37,556 bases of DNA from Bacillota bacterium (GCA_021820465.1 JAKADP010000018.1:1-37556); one strand, 5' to 3'; positions 16,895 through 25,879 are shown, counted from the first letter of the stretch. Notes: generated by a model from the sequence alone, not told the origin. Numbers and translations are program-made.

Positions 16895-16948
16895 GCTCAC
16901 CCTCCTCCTGCCCACGCCCCCGCCAGGCGGCGCTTGGGGCCCTCAAGC

Positions 16949-17257
16949 CTAGTCCACGCCGCCAGGATCCGCTCGCTCGGCGTCCAGAGCGGCCGCCACC
17001 TGGTCGTCGGCCGCGGCGATGCCTCCCAGAGGCACCACCCCCGCCTGGTCCCGTGCCTGGCGCAAGAGCCGCCCCAGCACCGCGCGGCGCATCCGCGGGC
17101 TTTGGCCGGCCAGCTGCTGCCAGCCGGCCGAGGACAGCGTCACCGGACAGTACACCAGCGCCAGCGCGGCGTGCACCACCACGCCCTGGGCCGTCCGCTC
17201 CACCCGCCACACATCGACGGCATTCCACCAAGCCGGCGTCACCGCGGCGCTCGCGAC
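16949..17257 (-). CDS. Small hypothetical protein
   Basis: About 102 residues, soluble, with no recognised family. Around 'AWWNAVDVWRVERTAQGVVVHAAL' it looks like a beta-hairpin followed by helices with several arginines ('MRRAVLGRLLRQARDQ'). The start is uncertain: the open frame continues into the end of the glycosyltransferase, and I use a GTG just after that gene's stop (another GTG is at 17242). Its place directly behind the glycosyltransferase suggests one transcript. Confidence 0.5.
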   Translation of the reverse strand, partial: VASAAVTPAWWNAVDVWRVERTAQGVVVHAALALVYCPVTLSSAGWQQLAGQSPRMRRAVLGRLLRQARDQAGVVPLGGIAAADDQVAAALDAERADPGGVD

Positions 17258-17258
17258 G

Positions 17259-18302
17259 TCATCGCCGGGCCGACTGATACACGGATTCCATGGCGGTGAG
17301 CGCCCCATCCCATGTGTAGCGCGCCTCCACCCACTGGCGGCCGCGAGCCCCCATGGCTCGGCCGCCCGCGGGGTCGGCCAGCACGCTGGCCATGGCGGCC
17401 GCCAAGGCGGCCGGGTTGTCGGGCTCCACCAGCCATCCGGTCACCCCCTCCTCCACCACCTCCGGCAAGCCGCCCACACGCGTGGCTATCACGGGCAGGC
17501 CCACGGCCTCGGCTTCCAAGGTCGCCACGCCAAACGACTCCCGCCGCGAGGGATACACCGCCAGCTGCGCCGCCTGGAGGCATTCCACCACCGTGTCCGG
17601 GGCAACCCGCCCCGCGAGCCGCACCCGGTCCCGGAGGCCAGCCGCCGCCAGCTGCGCGGTGAGCGCGCCGCGCTCCGATCCCTCTCCCAGCACAACCGCC
17701 TGCCACGGCGTCTCCGCCAGGCGGCTCAGCGCCTCCACCAGGACGTCGATGCCATAATCGCGCTCCAGGTGCTTGTTGCAGACGATGAGGGGCAGACCGG
17801 CGGGCACCCGATCCGGCGGGCGAAACCTATCGGTATCCACGCCAAAGGGCACGACGACACACGCCGCGCCGGGCGGAAGGTACGCGCGCGTCACCCGCGC
17901 CAGGTGGTGGCTGGTGGCCGTGACCACCGCAGCCCGGCCCAGCGCCAGCCGCAGGAGCCGGCGGTTGAGCGCCGTGCGGCGGGGAAACACCTCGACGTCG
18001 GCGCCCCACGCCGACGCCACCAGCGGGTGGGCGCGCGCCAGCGCCGCCAGGAGGCCGTAGTGCGACACGTAGTGCGCGTGCACCACCTCGGGCTGAAATT
18101 GTGCCATAGCCGACCGGAGCTGCCGAACCAACGTCCAGAGATTCAGGCGGCCCCGAGTGAGGGCGCTCAGGGGAAACTGACGGACCGGCAGTCCGCTTGG
18201 CACGTCCGTCGCCAGCGCCACCTCGTGCCCGCGGGCGGCCAGTCCCCGAAGCCACCGCGTGGTGTGAATGCTGGCCCCATTGGCCACCAGCAGAATGCGC
18301 AT
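17259..18302 (-). CDS. Glycosyltransferase, GT4 type
   Basis: A 347-residue retaining glycosyltransferase of the GT-B fold. The N-terminus 'MRILLVANGASIHTTRWLRGLAARGHEV' is the acceptor-side Rossmann start. 'VVPFGVDTDRF' is at about residue 185. The donor-site EX7E motif lies in 'ESFGVATLEAEAVGLPVIAT' at about residue 270. It transfers a sugar from a nucleotide-sugar donor to an unknown acceptor, probably for cell-surface polysaccharide or glycolipid. Its ATG overlaps the guanylate kinase stop codon by one base (TGATG), so translation is probably coupled. Confidence 0.92.
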   Translation of the reverse strand: MRILLVANGASIHTTRWLRGLAARGHEVALATDVPSGLPVRQFPLSALTRGRLNLWTLVRQLRSAMAQFQPEVVHAHYVSHYGLLAALARAHPLVASAWGADVEVFPRRTALNRRLLRLALGRAAVVTATSHHLARVTRAYLPPGAACVVVPFGVDTDRFRPPDRVPAGLPLIVCNKHLERDYGIDVLVEALSRLAETPWQAVVLGEGSERGALTAQLAAAGLRDRVRLAGRVAPDTVVECLQAAQLAVYPSRRESFGVATLEAEAVGLPVIATRVGGLPEVVEEGVTGWLVEPDNPAALAAAMASVLADPAGGRAMGARGRQWVEARYTWDGALTAMESVYQSARR

Positions 18303-18976
18303 CAGGGCGGGGGCGGCGTGGTGGGCGCCATCACCTCGCGCAGGCGGCGGCGCCCGTCGCGCCGAATCCGCTCCACCTCAATGATCCGCGCCACTCGGTC
18401 CACACAGGCGGGCAGGTCATCGTTCACCACCACGTAGTCGTACTCTCCGGCATGGCGCAGCTGCACCGTGGCGTTCGAGATGCGATTGGGCAGGTTCTGC
18501 ACCTGCGACCGGGCCACAATGCGACGCTCCAGCTCATCCAAGCTGGGCGGCAGCAGGAAGATGGAGACAACGTCCGAGTGCCGGCTCCGGTACTTGCGGT
18601 GGCCCTTGTAGTCCAGCTCCACCAGCGCGTCGTGCCCCGGCACAAACAGATGGACGGGCGACCCGTAGTAGTGGTCCCGATACACTTGCTCATACTCATA
18701 CAGCTGACCCTTGTGCACCAGGTCCAGGAACGTCGGCACCGGCACGAAGTGGTAGTCAAACCCGTCCCGCTCCGCATCGCGCGGCGCACGGGTGGTAAAC
18801 GTCACTACCTTGCTGAGCCGATCCACTTGCTCCAAGAGCCGGCGCATGACCGATCCCTTGCCGACGCCCGACGGGCCGGTCAGGACAAACAAAATTGGTT
18901 CCACGCTGGGATCACCCTCGCCTTTGCCCGTGCGGCCACGCCCGCCGGCCAGAAAATCCACCCTCTCCGCCTCCAT
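18302..18976 (-). CDS. gmk: Guanylate kinase-like protein
   Basis: Phosphorylates GMP to GDP if canonical. The 224-residue frame has an extra 25-residue N-terminus before 'PILFVLTGPSGVGKGS', which holds the P-loop. 'TFTTRAPRDAERDGFDYHF' is the GMP-binding segment, and 'EYEQVYRDHYYGSP' corresponds to the E..YGTP region. It departs from usual Gmk at the 'LEIDVQGA' position, reading 'VELDYKGHRKYR'. The ending 'YDYVVVNDDL' is normal. A GTG at 18961 with GGAGG at eight bases is an alternative start. It is not next to rpoZ or remA as in many Firmicutes, and it is joined to a glycosyltransferase. Confidence 0.85.
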   Translation of the reverse strand: MEAERVDFLAGGRGRTGKGEGDPSVEPILFVLTGPSGVGKGSVMRRLLEQVDRLSKVVTFTTRAPRDAERDGFDYHFVPVPTFLDLVHKGQLYEYEQVYRDHYYGSPVHLFVPGHDALVELDYKGHRKYRSRHSDVVSIFLLPPSLDELERRIVARSQVQNLPNRISNATVQLRHAGEYDYVVVNDDLPACVDRVARIIEVERIRRDGRRRLREVMAPTTPPPP

Positions 18977-19184
18977 CGTACCCTCTCGGGCCCCACGGGG
19001 ACAACGTGCCTACAGAGGCTTGGCCATCTGGGAGATTGTGCTTGACGAGTGAACCACCGCTGTGGGACGATTCTGTTAGTTACCCGGCTCTCGTACCATT
19101 ACTTCGTTTCTTCGGCTGAGGCGCCCGACCAAGGCGCGGCGCCCAAGTTCACAAGCCGGCGAAGCCGGCAGAGGAGGGATGACG

Positions 19185-19385
19185 GTGGACGGCAAGTCCT
19201 CCCGCCCGCGGTCCAAGCAATGGTATTGGCTGTTTCTGCTTCCCTTTATTGGCACGTTGTGGCCGCCGTTCTATGCTCACGCCCACCCCATTGTCGCGGG
19301 GTTTCCGTTTTTGTACTGGTACCTCTTGGTGTGGGTCGTTCTCGTGGGAATCATCTCGGCCATTGTCTTCGCCATTACCGGCTAG
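19185..19385 (+). CDS. DUF3311 small membrane protein
   Basis: A 66-residue protein with two hydrophobic helices and the DUF3311 core 'WPPFYAHAHPIVAGFPFLYWYLL'-type (about residues 25-47). In many bacteria this family lies directly before a sodium:solute symporter and is thought to assist it. GAGGAGGG abuts an ATG at 19179, but GTG 19185 has the correct spacing of six bases, so I start there. Confidence 0.85.
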   Translation: MDGKSSRPRSKQWYWLFLLPFIGTLWPPFYAHAHPIVAGFPFLYWYLLVWVVLVGIISAIVFAITG

Positions 19386-19410
19386 CTAGCCGGCCAAGGA
19401 GCGTTGCCAC

Positions 19411-20946
19411 ATGAACTGGTCTGCGTTCATCGTGTTTGTCATTCTGTTTGCGCTGGTCACCGTTGTGGGCTTCTGGGCCGCGCGGTGGCGCCGAGGCGAC
19501 CTGTCGCTCTTGGAGGAGTGGGGGTTGGCGGGCCGCCGCTTCGGGTCCTTCATCACCTGGTTCCTGATTGGCGGGGACCTTTACACGGCGTACACGTTCA
19601 TCGCCGTGCCGGGGCTGGTGTACGGGGCTGGCGTGACCGGCTTCTTCGCGGTGCCGTACACCATCGTCGTGTTCCCCATCCTGTTCGTCGTGATGCCTCG
19701 CCTGTGGTCCGTGTGCCAGGCCAACGGCTACGTCACCCCGGCCGACTTCGTCCGCGGCCGATTTGACAGCCGCGGCTTAAGCCTGGCCATTGCCATCACC
19801 GGGATCCTGGCCACGCTGCCGTACATTGCGCTGCAGCTGCTGGGCATCCAAGTGGTCCTCGAGGCCATGGGCGTGACCGGCGCCGGCATCATGCACGACC
19901 TGCCCCTGATTATCGCGTTCGGCATCCTGGCGGCCTACACGTACACCTCGGGCCTGCGCGCCCCCGCCACCACGGCGGTGATCAAGGACACCCTGATTTA
20001 CATCACGGTGATTGTGGCGCTGATTGTCATCCCGGCCCGGCTCGGCGGATTCGGGCACATCTTCGCGGTGGCCAACACGCACCTGCTGGCCGCTCCCAAG
20101 CCGGCGTCCATCTTCCTGGGACCGAAGGGCTACTGGGCCTTTGCCACGCTGGCACTGGGTTCGGCGTTCGCGCTGCTGATGTACCCCCACGCCATCACGG
20201 GCGTGCTGGCCTCCAAGGGGCAGAGGGCGATCAAGCGCAATGCCGTGTTCCTGCCGCTGTACTCGATCCTGCTGCTGTTCATCGCCATGTTCGGCTACTT
20301 CGCGCTGGCTGCCGGCATTCACACCAAAGTATCCTCGCTGGTGGTGCCCCTCTTGCTGCTGAAGGAGTTCCCCGCTTGGTTTGCAGGGTTCGCCTTTGCG
20401 GCTATCGCCATCGGGGCGCTGGTGCCCGCGTCGATCATGTCGATTGCCGCGTCCAACCTGTGGACGCGCAACATCTACAAGGAGTACTTCAAGCCCACCG
20501 CCACCACCGCGGACGAGTCGCGCGTGGCCAAGCTCGTGTCGCTGGTCGTGAAGCTGGGCGCCGTGGTGTTCATCCTGGCGCTGCCGCTCACGTATGCCAT
20601 CAACCTGCAGCTCCTGGGCGGGATCTGGATTCTGCAAACCCTGCCCGCCGTGCTCCTGGGCCTGTACACGCGCTGGTTCCACCGCTCCGCGCTCCTCGTC
20701 GGCTGGCTGGTGGGCATGGTCATCGGCACGGCGATGGCTGCCTCGCAGGGATTCGTGTCCATCTTCCCCCTGCAGGTGGGGGGCTTGGTGCTGCCGGTGT
20801 ACGCCGCCGTCTGGGCCACGCTGGCCAACCTGTTGGTCACGGTGGTGCTCACGTGGATCTTCAACGCGGCTAAGATGGCTCGCGGGGTCGATGCTACGGC
20901 CGCCACCCAATACCAGGACGCCCCGGCCAGCAGCATCGGCGCCTGA
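19411..20946 (+). CDS. Sodium:solute symporter (SSS family)
   Basis: A 511-residue polytopic transporter of the SSS (LeuT-fold) superfamily with about 13 hydrophobic helices. 'EEWGLAGRRFGSFITWFLIGGDLYTAYTFIAVPGL' spans helices 1-2 and has the unwound-helix pattern of the family. It most resembles the permeases paired with DUF3311 that take up monocarboxylates or other organic acids. The substrate is not determined by sequence. AAGGAG precedes the ATG by about ten bases. It is followed by a strong terminator, which closes a two-gene operon. Confidence 0.9.
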   Translation: MNWSAFIVFVILFALVTVVGFWAARWRRGDLSLLEEWGLAGRRFGSFITWFLIGGDLYTAYTFIAVPGLVYGAGVTGFFAVPYTIVVFPILFVVMPRLWSVCQANGYVTPADFVRGRFDSRGLSLAIAITGILATLPYIALQLLGIQVVLEAMGVTGAGIMHDLPLIIAFGILAAYTYTSGLRAPATTAVIKDTLIYITVIVALIVIPARLGGFGHIFAVANTHLLAAPKPASIFLGPKGYWAFATLALGSAFALLMYPHAITGVLASKGQRAIKRNAVFLPLYSILLLFIAMFGYFALAAGIHTKVSSLVVPLLLLKEFPAWFAGFAFAAIAIGALVPASIMSIAASNLWTRNIYKEYFKPTATTADESRVAKLVSLVVKLGAVVFILALPLTYAINLQLLGGIWILQTLPAVLLGLYTRWFHRSALLVGWLVGMVIGTAMAASQGFVSIFPLQVGGLVLPVYAAVWATLANLLVTVVLTWIFNAAKMARGVDATAATQYQDAPASSIGA

Positions 20947-20960
20947 GCGCCTGGAACAGC

Positions 20961-20996
20961 CGCCTGCACCCGCCCCACGGCGGGTGCAGGCGTTTT
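20961..20996 (+). terminator. Rho-independent terminator of the symporter operon
   Basis: A perfect 14-bp stem (CGCCTGCACCCGCC with its complement), loop CCAC (20975-20978), followed by TTTT (20993-20996). It begins 14 bases after the symporter stop codon. This is the clearest intrinsic terminator in the window. Confidence 0.95.
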
Positions 20997-21039
20997 GCGC
21001 CCGCCGCCGCTTGGGCACCCTATCGCGGGAGGGGATGCG

Positions 21040-21288
21040 ATGGCTGACGCGCTGGTGGCTCTGGATCGCGATTTGTCCCGCTTTGGCGAGGCGCTGAGGG
21101 CGGCCGGCTTTCGGGTGGTCGAGGCGGACGATGCCAGCGCCGCGTCGGCCGACGTAGTGGTGCTGGACGGTCTGGACGATCATGTGATGGGAGTGGCCAC
21201 CATCCAGTTTCCTGCCCCGATTGTCGATGCCTCCGGCCTCACCGCCAGCCAGGTGGTGGCGGCCGTGCGCCAGCACCTCGCCGGCTAG
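21040..21288 (+). CDS. UPF0180 (YkuS-like) protein
   Basis: An 82-residue protein of unknown role, similar to Bacillus YkuS. The core 'DVVVLDGLDDHVMGV' (about residues 38-52) and the C-terminal 'DASGLTASQVVAAV' match the family pattern. I chose ATG 21040, which follows GGGAGGGG at five to seven bases; the longer frame adds 15 residues with no homology. It starts 44 bases after the symporter terminator. Confidence 0.85.
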   Translation: MADALVALDRDLSRFGEALRAAGFRVVEADDASAASADVVVLDGLDDHVMGVATIQFPAPIVDASGLTASQVVAAVRQHLAG

Positions 21289-21362
21289 CCACAGGGAGCC
21301 GGCGCCCTCCCCTCGGGCCCGAAGCGTTATGCTGAAGGGGTGGCGGGCGGGAGGTGGACCAG

Positions 21363-22424
21363 GTGGCGGACCGTGTGGGCGGCTTCTCCAGGCTCGGCCC
21401 TCCGCGGGCATCCGTGGACGGGCTGCCGGAGGTGGTGGAACAATTTTGGCGCGATGCGGGTGACGTGGATCGGGCGTCGGCGATTCCCGCGGCGCACTTG
21501 GACGCGCTGGGGCGCCTCGGCCTCTATGGGGCCCTAGCCCCCCGCGCCCAGGGGGGCCTCGGCCTCACGCCCCACGAGTTGGCCACCGTGGTGGAGGACT
21601 TGGCGTCGGGCTGCCTGGGGTCCACCTTCGTGTGGATCCAGCACTTTCGCCTCCTGCAAAGCCTCCTGGACCCCGCGGCGCCCGCGAACCTCCGCGCGTG
21701 GCTGCCCGACGTGGCAGCGGGTGCGCTCAAAGGCGGCATCGCGCTGGTCGGCTTAATGCCCGGGCCCCCTCGCCTGCTGGCCACCCCCACCGCGGGCGGA
21801 TGGCGCCTCGACGGCGAAGCGCCGTGGGTGAGCGGCTGGGGCCTCGTCGATCTGCTGCTGGTCACGGCCCGGGGGCCCCACGACACCGTCGCCTCCCTCG
21901 TGCTGGACGCCGAGCCGCACCCGGGCCTCGCTGTCGAACCCGCGCGCTTGTCGGCCATGAACGCCAGCGCCACCGTCCACCTGCGGTTTGACGGTGTCTT
22001 CGTCGGCGGTGGCCGGCTCGTGTCCCAGGTTCCGGTGGAGGCGCGCCCGGAGGGCGAGGGCCTCCGCCGCAATGGCTCGCTGGCTCTGGGCCTTGTGCGC
22101 CGGTGCTGCCTGCTGTTGGGCCCCACGCCGCTGGACCAAGCCCTTCGCCGCTGCCGCGAGCGCCTGGACACGGCCACTGCAGCGGACATGCCGGCGGCGC
22201 GCGCGGCCGCGTCCGCCCTGGCCGTGCAGGCGGCCCATGCCGTGGGGGTGGCCCGGGGAAGCCGGGCAGCCCTGTCGGGGGATCCAGCCGAGCGGCTTGC
22301 GCGCGAAGCCGCAGTTCTGCTGGTGTTTGGCAGTCGCCCCGGCATCAAGCGCGCGCTGCAGGACCACTTCATGCCCGCGGAATCGGCCGAGGCCGGCTTT
22401 CAGGAGGCGCCGCCGGACCTATGA
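21363..22424 (+). CDS. Acyl-CoA dehydrogenase family protein
   Basis: A 353-residue flavoprotein-like sequence. The N-terminal helical domain contains 'LGLYGALAPRAQGGLGL', the middle beta domain has 'GGWRLDGEAPWVSGWG' (about residue 145), and a C-terminal helical bundle follows. This matches the acyl-CoA dehydrogenase fold, but the C-terminal domain is shorter than usual and no catalytic glutamate segment is evident, so the substrate and even dehydrogenase activity are uncertain. GGAGG at 21350-21354 fits GTG 21363 at eight bases; an upstream GTG at 21354 overlaps the Shine-Dalgarno. It overlaps the convergent S9 peptidase gene by six bases. Confidence 0.85.
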   Translation: MADRVGGFSRLGPPRASVDGLPEVVEQFWRDAGDVDRASAIPAAHLDALGRLGLYGALAPRAQGGLGLTPHELATVVEDLASGCLGSTFVWIQHFRLLQSLLDPAAPANLRAWLPDVAAGALKGGIALVGLMPGPPRLLATPTAGGWRLDGEAPWVSGWGLVDLLLVTARGPHDTVASLVLDAEPHPGLAVEPARLSAMNASATVHLRFDGVFVGGGRLVSQVPVEARPEGEGLRRNGSLALGLVRRCCLLLGPTPLDQALRRCRERLDTATAADMPAARAAASALAVQAAHAVGVARGSRAALSGDPAERLAREAAVLLVFGSRPGIKRALQDHFMPAESAEAGFQEAPPDL

Positions 22425-24602
22425 CGAGGCGCGATCCGCCTCGCCGCCCGCCGGCGCGGGGATGCCCCCGTACCGTGCGAGCCAAGCATCCAGGCGCTCC
22501 AGGCGATCGCGCCAGCGCTTGGGCTTCGTGATGGCGTGATGCTCGCCGGGATACACCACCAGCTCGGTCGGCACGCCCCGCTTCTTCAGAGACAGATACA
22601 GCTGCTCCGACTGCGTCAGCGGGCAGCGCCAATCCAGCTCCCCCGCCAGGATCAAGAGCGGCGTGTGAATCGCCTCCACGCCACTCTCTGGCGCAACCCG
22701 CCGATAGGTGGCTTGATTCTGCCACGGAACGCCCAAGTCGTCCTGCCACCACAGGTGGCAGTCGTCCGTGCCGTACGCGGTCACATAGTCCCACATGCCG
22801 TGCTCGCTGACCGCCGCCCGAAACCGGTCGGTATGGCCGACAGCCCAGTTGGTCATGATGCCGCCCTGCGAAAACCCGGTGCAGTAGAGCCGCGCGGGAT
22901 CCGCCCAGCCCTTGTCCACCACGAAGTCCACGCCGGCCATGACGTCAGCGTGCTCGCGCCAGCCCCAGTCGCCCTGAATCGACCGGCAGAACGCCTCCCC
23001 ATACGACGTGGAGCCATGGTAGTTCACCTGCAGTACCAGGTACCCGCGCGCCGCCCAATACTGCTCGTCAAAGCCGAAGGTGGGGGCGTCGAAGGCCATG
23101 GGGCCCCCATGGATCGACAGCAGGAGCGGCAGTCGGGACGCGTCAGCCGGTGTCAGTCCCGGAGGGAAAAACACCAGTCCCTCCACGCGGTCGGTCCCGG
23201 CGGCCGGGCTCTCAAACTGAATCCAGTGAGGAATCGACACCTGATGGCGGGCCAGCCACGGGTCGTGCACCGCCGTCAGGCGAGCAGCCTCCCCCGCATC
23301 CGTCACGCGCCACACCTCCGCCGCGGTGTCGGCGCGGTCCCAAACCATCACGCCGGTGCCAGCGGCCCAGTCCAGCGCCATCACCGACCCGAGGCGCTCC
23401 CGCGGGGCGATGAATTGCCAGCGGGCGTCCACCGCACTGACGGCCAAGACGCGCCACTGACCGTGGTCCGCCGCTACGGCCCAGAGGTGCTCGTCGTCGA
23501 CCCAGCGAAGGGATCCGGCCACCGGACCGGGAATCCCCTCCGTCAGGATCCGCATCGTGGTGGCGCCCAGAGGCACCGGGTACACACGGGCGGCTCCAAC
23601 CGGGTCTTGCCCCTCCAGCCCATCGGGCACGACGCCGCCCACGGTCGACCAGCCCACCCCGATGCAGGCGCTCAGGTCGTCGACGGCGGTGGCGTCCGCC
23701 ACGCTGACCACCGCCACGTGCGACACCTCGTAGCTGTTTTCCGGATGGCGCCCGGTAATGAACGCGACCTGCCGCCCATCCGGGCTGAACCGCGCGCCGC
23801 TCGCCCCCACGTCGCCCCGAGTGAGCCGCCTCACCCCTGTGCCGTCGGCCGCCACGATCCACAGGTCGACGCGGGCGTTGTTGTCCGGGTCGCCCGTGCG
23901 GTTGGACGCAAAGAGAATCGATTGCCCGTCGGGCGACCACTCAGGATGGCGCTCGCTGGCCGGGCCCCCCGTCAGCGGGCGCTCCTGTCGTGTGGCCACC
24001 TCCACAACGAACAGGTGTGTCTGCACGTCGTCGAGATACCCCGCGCCATCAAATTTGTGCTGGACGCGGTTCAGCACGAGAGGCGCGGGATGCTTCTTGT
24101 CCCGAATCGCCTTGAGATACGCCACCTGCGCCGGGGTGGGTGCGCGCGACGCGATGACCATCTCCTCCCCGGTGGGAGACCACTGAAACGCCTCCACGCC
24201 TTCGGGCCGCCGTGTGATCTGCCGGGCCTCGCCGCCCAGCGCCATGTCCAGAACCCACACCTGAGCCCGGTCGTCGGCCTCTGCTCCTTCGCCCTCGTCA
24301 GCGGGCTTTGCGGCCGCCACCTCGAGGTCGTCCGGCCGTGTCGACAAAAAAGCCAGCTGCCGGCCGTCGGGAGACCAGGCCGGCGATCCGTCGTGCCCCA
24401 CACCGCGCGTCAGCTGGTGAAGCTCGCCCGGCCCATCCGGCGTCACCGGCGCCAGGTAAAGATGCTCGACGCGGTCGTCTTCACGCGCCCGAAACGACTG
24501 CACCACCATGGCCACCCGCTGACCATCCGGCGCTAGGGCGATCTCGCGCACGAAGCGCTGACTGACAACCTCCTCCAGCGTTAGCGCTGTCTTCTCCGCC
24601 AC
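22419..24602 (-). CDS. S9-family prolyl oligopeptidase-type peptidase
   Basis: About 727 residues: an N-terminal WD40/TolB-like beta-propeller with repeats such as 'SPAWSPDGRQLAFLS' and 'HPEWSPDGQSILFAS', then an alpha/beta-hydrolase domain. The catalytic serine is in 'GFSQGG' (about residue 575), the Asp in 'LAGELDWRCP' and the His in 'YPGEHH'. This is the acylaminoacyl-peptidase-like architecture, which cleaves short peptides entering through the propeller. No signal peptide is seen, so it is probably cytoplasmic. The frame opens upstream at 24788, but GTG 24602 follows a Shine-Dalgarno-like AGGTGA and begins where similarity begins. Confidence 0.95.
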   Translation of the reverse strand: MAEKTALTLEEVVSQRFVREIALAPDGQRVAMVVQSFRAREDDRVEHLYLAPVTPDGPGELHQLTRGVGHDGSPAWSPDGRQLAFLSTRPDDLEVAAAKPADEGEGAEADDRAQVWVLDMALGGEARQITRRPEGVEAFQWSPTGEEMVIASRAPTPAQVAYLKAIRDKKHPAPLVLNRVQHKFDGAGYLDDVQTHLFVVEVATRQERPLTGGPASERHPEWSPDGQSILFASNRTGDPDNNARVDLWIVAADGTGVRRLTRGDVGASGARFSPDGRQVAFITGRHPENSYEVSHVAVVSVADATAVDDLSACIGVGWSTVGGVVPDGLEGQDPVGAARVYPVPLGATTMRILTEGIPGPVAGSLRWVDDEHLWAVAADHGQWRVLAVSAVDARWQFIAPRERLGSVMALDWAAGTGVMVWDRADTAAEVWRVTDAGEAARLTAVHDPWLARHQVSIPHWIQFESPAAGTDRVEGLVFFPPGLTPADASRLPLLLSIHGGPMAFDAPTFGFDEQYWAARGYLVLQVNYHGSTSYGEAFCRSIQGDWGWREHADVMAGVDFVVDKGWADPARLYCTGFSQGGIMTNWAVGHTDRFRAAVSEHGMWDYVTAYGTDDCHLWWQDDLGVPWQNQATYRRVAPESGVEAIHTPLLILAGELDWRCPLTQSEQLYLSLKKRGVPTELVVYPGEHHAITKPKRWRDRLERLDAWLARYGGIPAPAGGEADRASS

Positions 24603-24958
24603 CCGCTCACCTGCCTTCCCCGCCACTTCCCGATGCGAATTCCACAGGGGCGCCGCGATTCCTGCCGACCGCTCGCCGATAGCCGCGCAGAGCCTCAGCG
24701 CCCTCTCCGCTTTTCGGGGACAAACGGCGCCCGGGGCCGCTGGCGGCCGCCAAGACGGAATTTTGTTTCCGCGGGCTGTCTCGCCCACCGCACTTGTGAT
24801 ACACTTCAGTTGACAATTGCTCTGGCCCTTGGCGATTCGTCCTATATCGCTACCCCCTTCCTAATAGTGGCTGCTGTGGGCCCTGCCCAAGTGACTCGCA
24901 TTATTGGCTCGCCATATGGAGCGCATGCGGTCGCGGCATGGGGGAAGGGGTGGCGGGG
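24603..24958. other. Divergent intergenic region, locally AT-richer
   Basis: The region between the S9 peptidase and the Rpn-like gene. A perfect TTGACA sits at 24810-24815 on the plus strand, but the -10 at 17 bases is poor; TATATC at 24843 is too far. The 24780-24920 part is clearly less GC-rich than its neighbours, as promoters or acquired DNA can be. No gene is seen. Confidence 0.5.
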
Positions 24959-25879
24959 ATGCCATCAGGGTGGCCACACAATCACAAAGACATTGCCCAG
25001 CGAGTGTTCACCGAGGCGCTCCGGGAGCATCTGCCCACCTGGCTAGGGGGGCTGCCCCCCATTGTCGGCTCGCTCCCGGCAGATTTGCCCATGGTGGACA
25101 CGTCCGACCGCCACGCGGATCGCGTCTTCATCACGTCAGACGGGTGGATCTTGGATCTGGAGCTAGAAAGCAGTGACGATGGGTCGCTGGACCGGTTTTT
25201 GATGTACGCAACACGGCTCTGGGTGCAGCACCACCGTCCACTCAGGACGCTGGTGCTGCAGCTGGGCCCTCCCGTCACACGCGGCGACCGTGTGGACGGA
25301 GGGGCGCTGCAGTTCGGGCTGCGGCGGGAGTACGTGGGCGCGCGGGATGCCCGGGCCACGGGCGCACGGCTCCAGGCGAAGCGCGCCGCCCGGGACCCGG
25401 GCTGGACCGGGGCAGATGTGCTGGACGTGGGCTTCTGGCCACACATGGCGGGCTGGGACGTGGCGGTGGAGCACCGAGTGCGGCAGGCAGCGGAGATGGC
25501 GCTGGCCCTGCCGGCGAAGTGGGCGGCGGCCGCGCTGGCGTGCGTCCTGGGGATGGCACCCGCAGCGGTGGCGGTGGCGGTGCTAGAATCACTGAAGGAG
25601 GTGCGGGGCATGCGATCCGTCTTGGACGTGCTGGTGGAGGAAGCCGAGGCGGCCGAGGCGCGAGGCGAGTCTCGGGGAGAGGCCCGGGGAGAGGCGCGGG
25701 GCCAAGTGGAGGGCCGGCGCTTGGCCCTCGTCCGCGTCCTGCGCGCGCGCTTTGGCGAGGCGGCGGACCCCATCGGGACACGCATCGCGCGCATGGACGA
25801 TGCCGACCAACTGGATCGGGGGCTCGAGTTGGCCGCCACGGCCGACAGCCTGGAGGCGTTTCTCCGGGGCTGGGACTGA
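24959..25879 (+). CDS. Rpn/YhgA-like PD-(D/E)XK nuclease family protein
   Basis: A 306-residue protein resembling the Rpn (recombination-promoting nuclease) or transposase_31 family. The N-terminal segment 'HNHKDIAQRVFTEALREHLPTW' is typical. A PD-(D/E)XK-like core follows with 'DRHADRVFITSDGWILDLELES' (D ... ExE). A helical region and a tandem 'ARGE/SRGE' repeat (about residues 230-243) link to the C-terminal 'RVLRARFGE' helical domain. The start is ambiguous: ATG 24959 follows AAGGGG at eight bases, and ATG 24938 is also in frame. Such genes are often present in several copies and transferred between genomes. Catalytic competence is not proven. Confidence 0.8.
   Translation: MPSGWPHNHKDIAQRVFTEALREHLPTWLGGLPPIVGSLPADLPMVDTSDRHADRVFITSDGWILDLELESSDDGSLDRFLMYATRLWVQHHRPLRTLVLQLGPPVTRGDRVDGGALQFGLRREYVGARDARATGARLQAKRAARDPGWTGADVLDVGFWPHMAGWDVAVEHRVRQAAEMALALPAKWAAAALACVLGMAPAAVAVAVLESLKEVRGMRSVLDVLVEEAEAAEARGESRGEARGEARGQVEGRRLALVRVLRARFGEAADPIGTRIARMDDADQLDRGLELAATADSLEAFLRGWD
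25655..25710 (+). repeat. Short tandem repeat inside the Rpn-like gene
   Basis: Degenerate 12-base units encode repeats of Ala/Ser-Arg-Gly-Glu (ARGE, SRGE, ARGE, ARGQ). The repeat forms a charged linker between the nuclease domain and the C-terminal helices and could expand or contract by slippage. Confidence 0.7.

Noticed and set aside
22536-24536. 666-codon plus-strand frame opposite the S9 peptidase
   Set aside because: Antisense shadow; the minus-strand frame has the propeller repeats and catalytic triad.
24810-24848. TTGACA followed by TATATC as a promoter for the Rpn-like gene
   Set aside because: The spacing is 27 bases, far too long; with 17 bases the -10 is CGATTC, a poor match.
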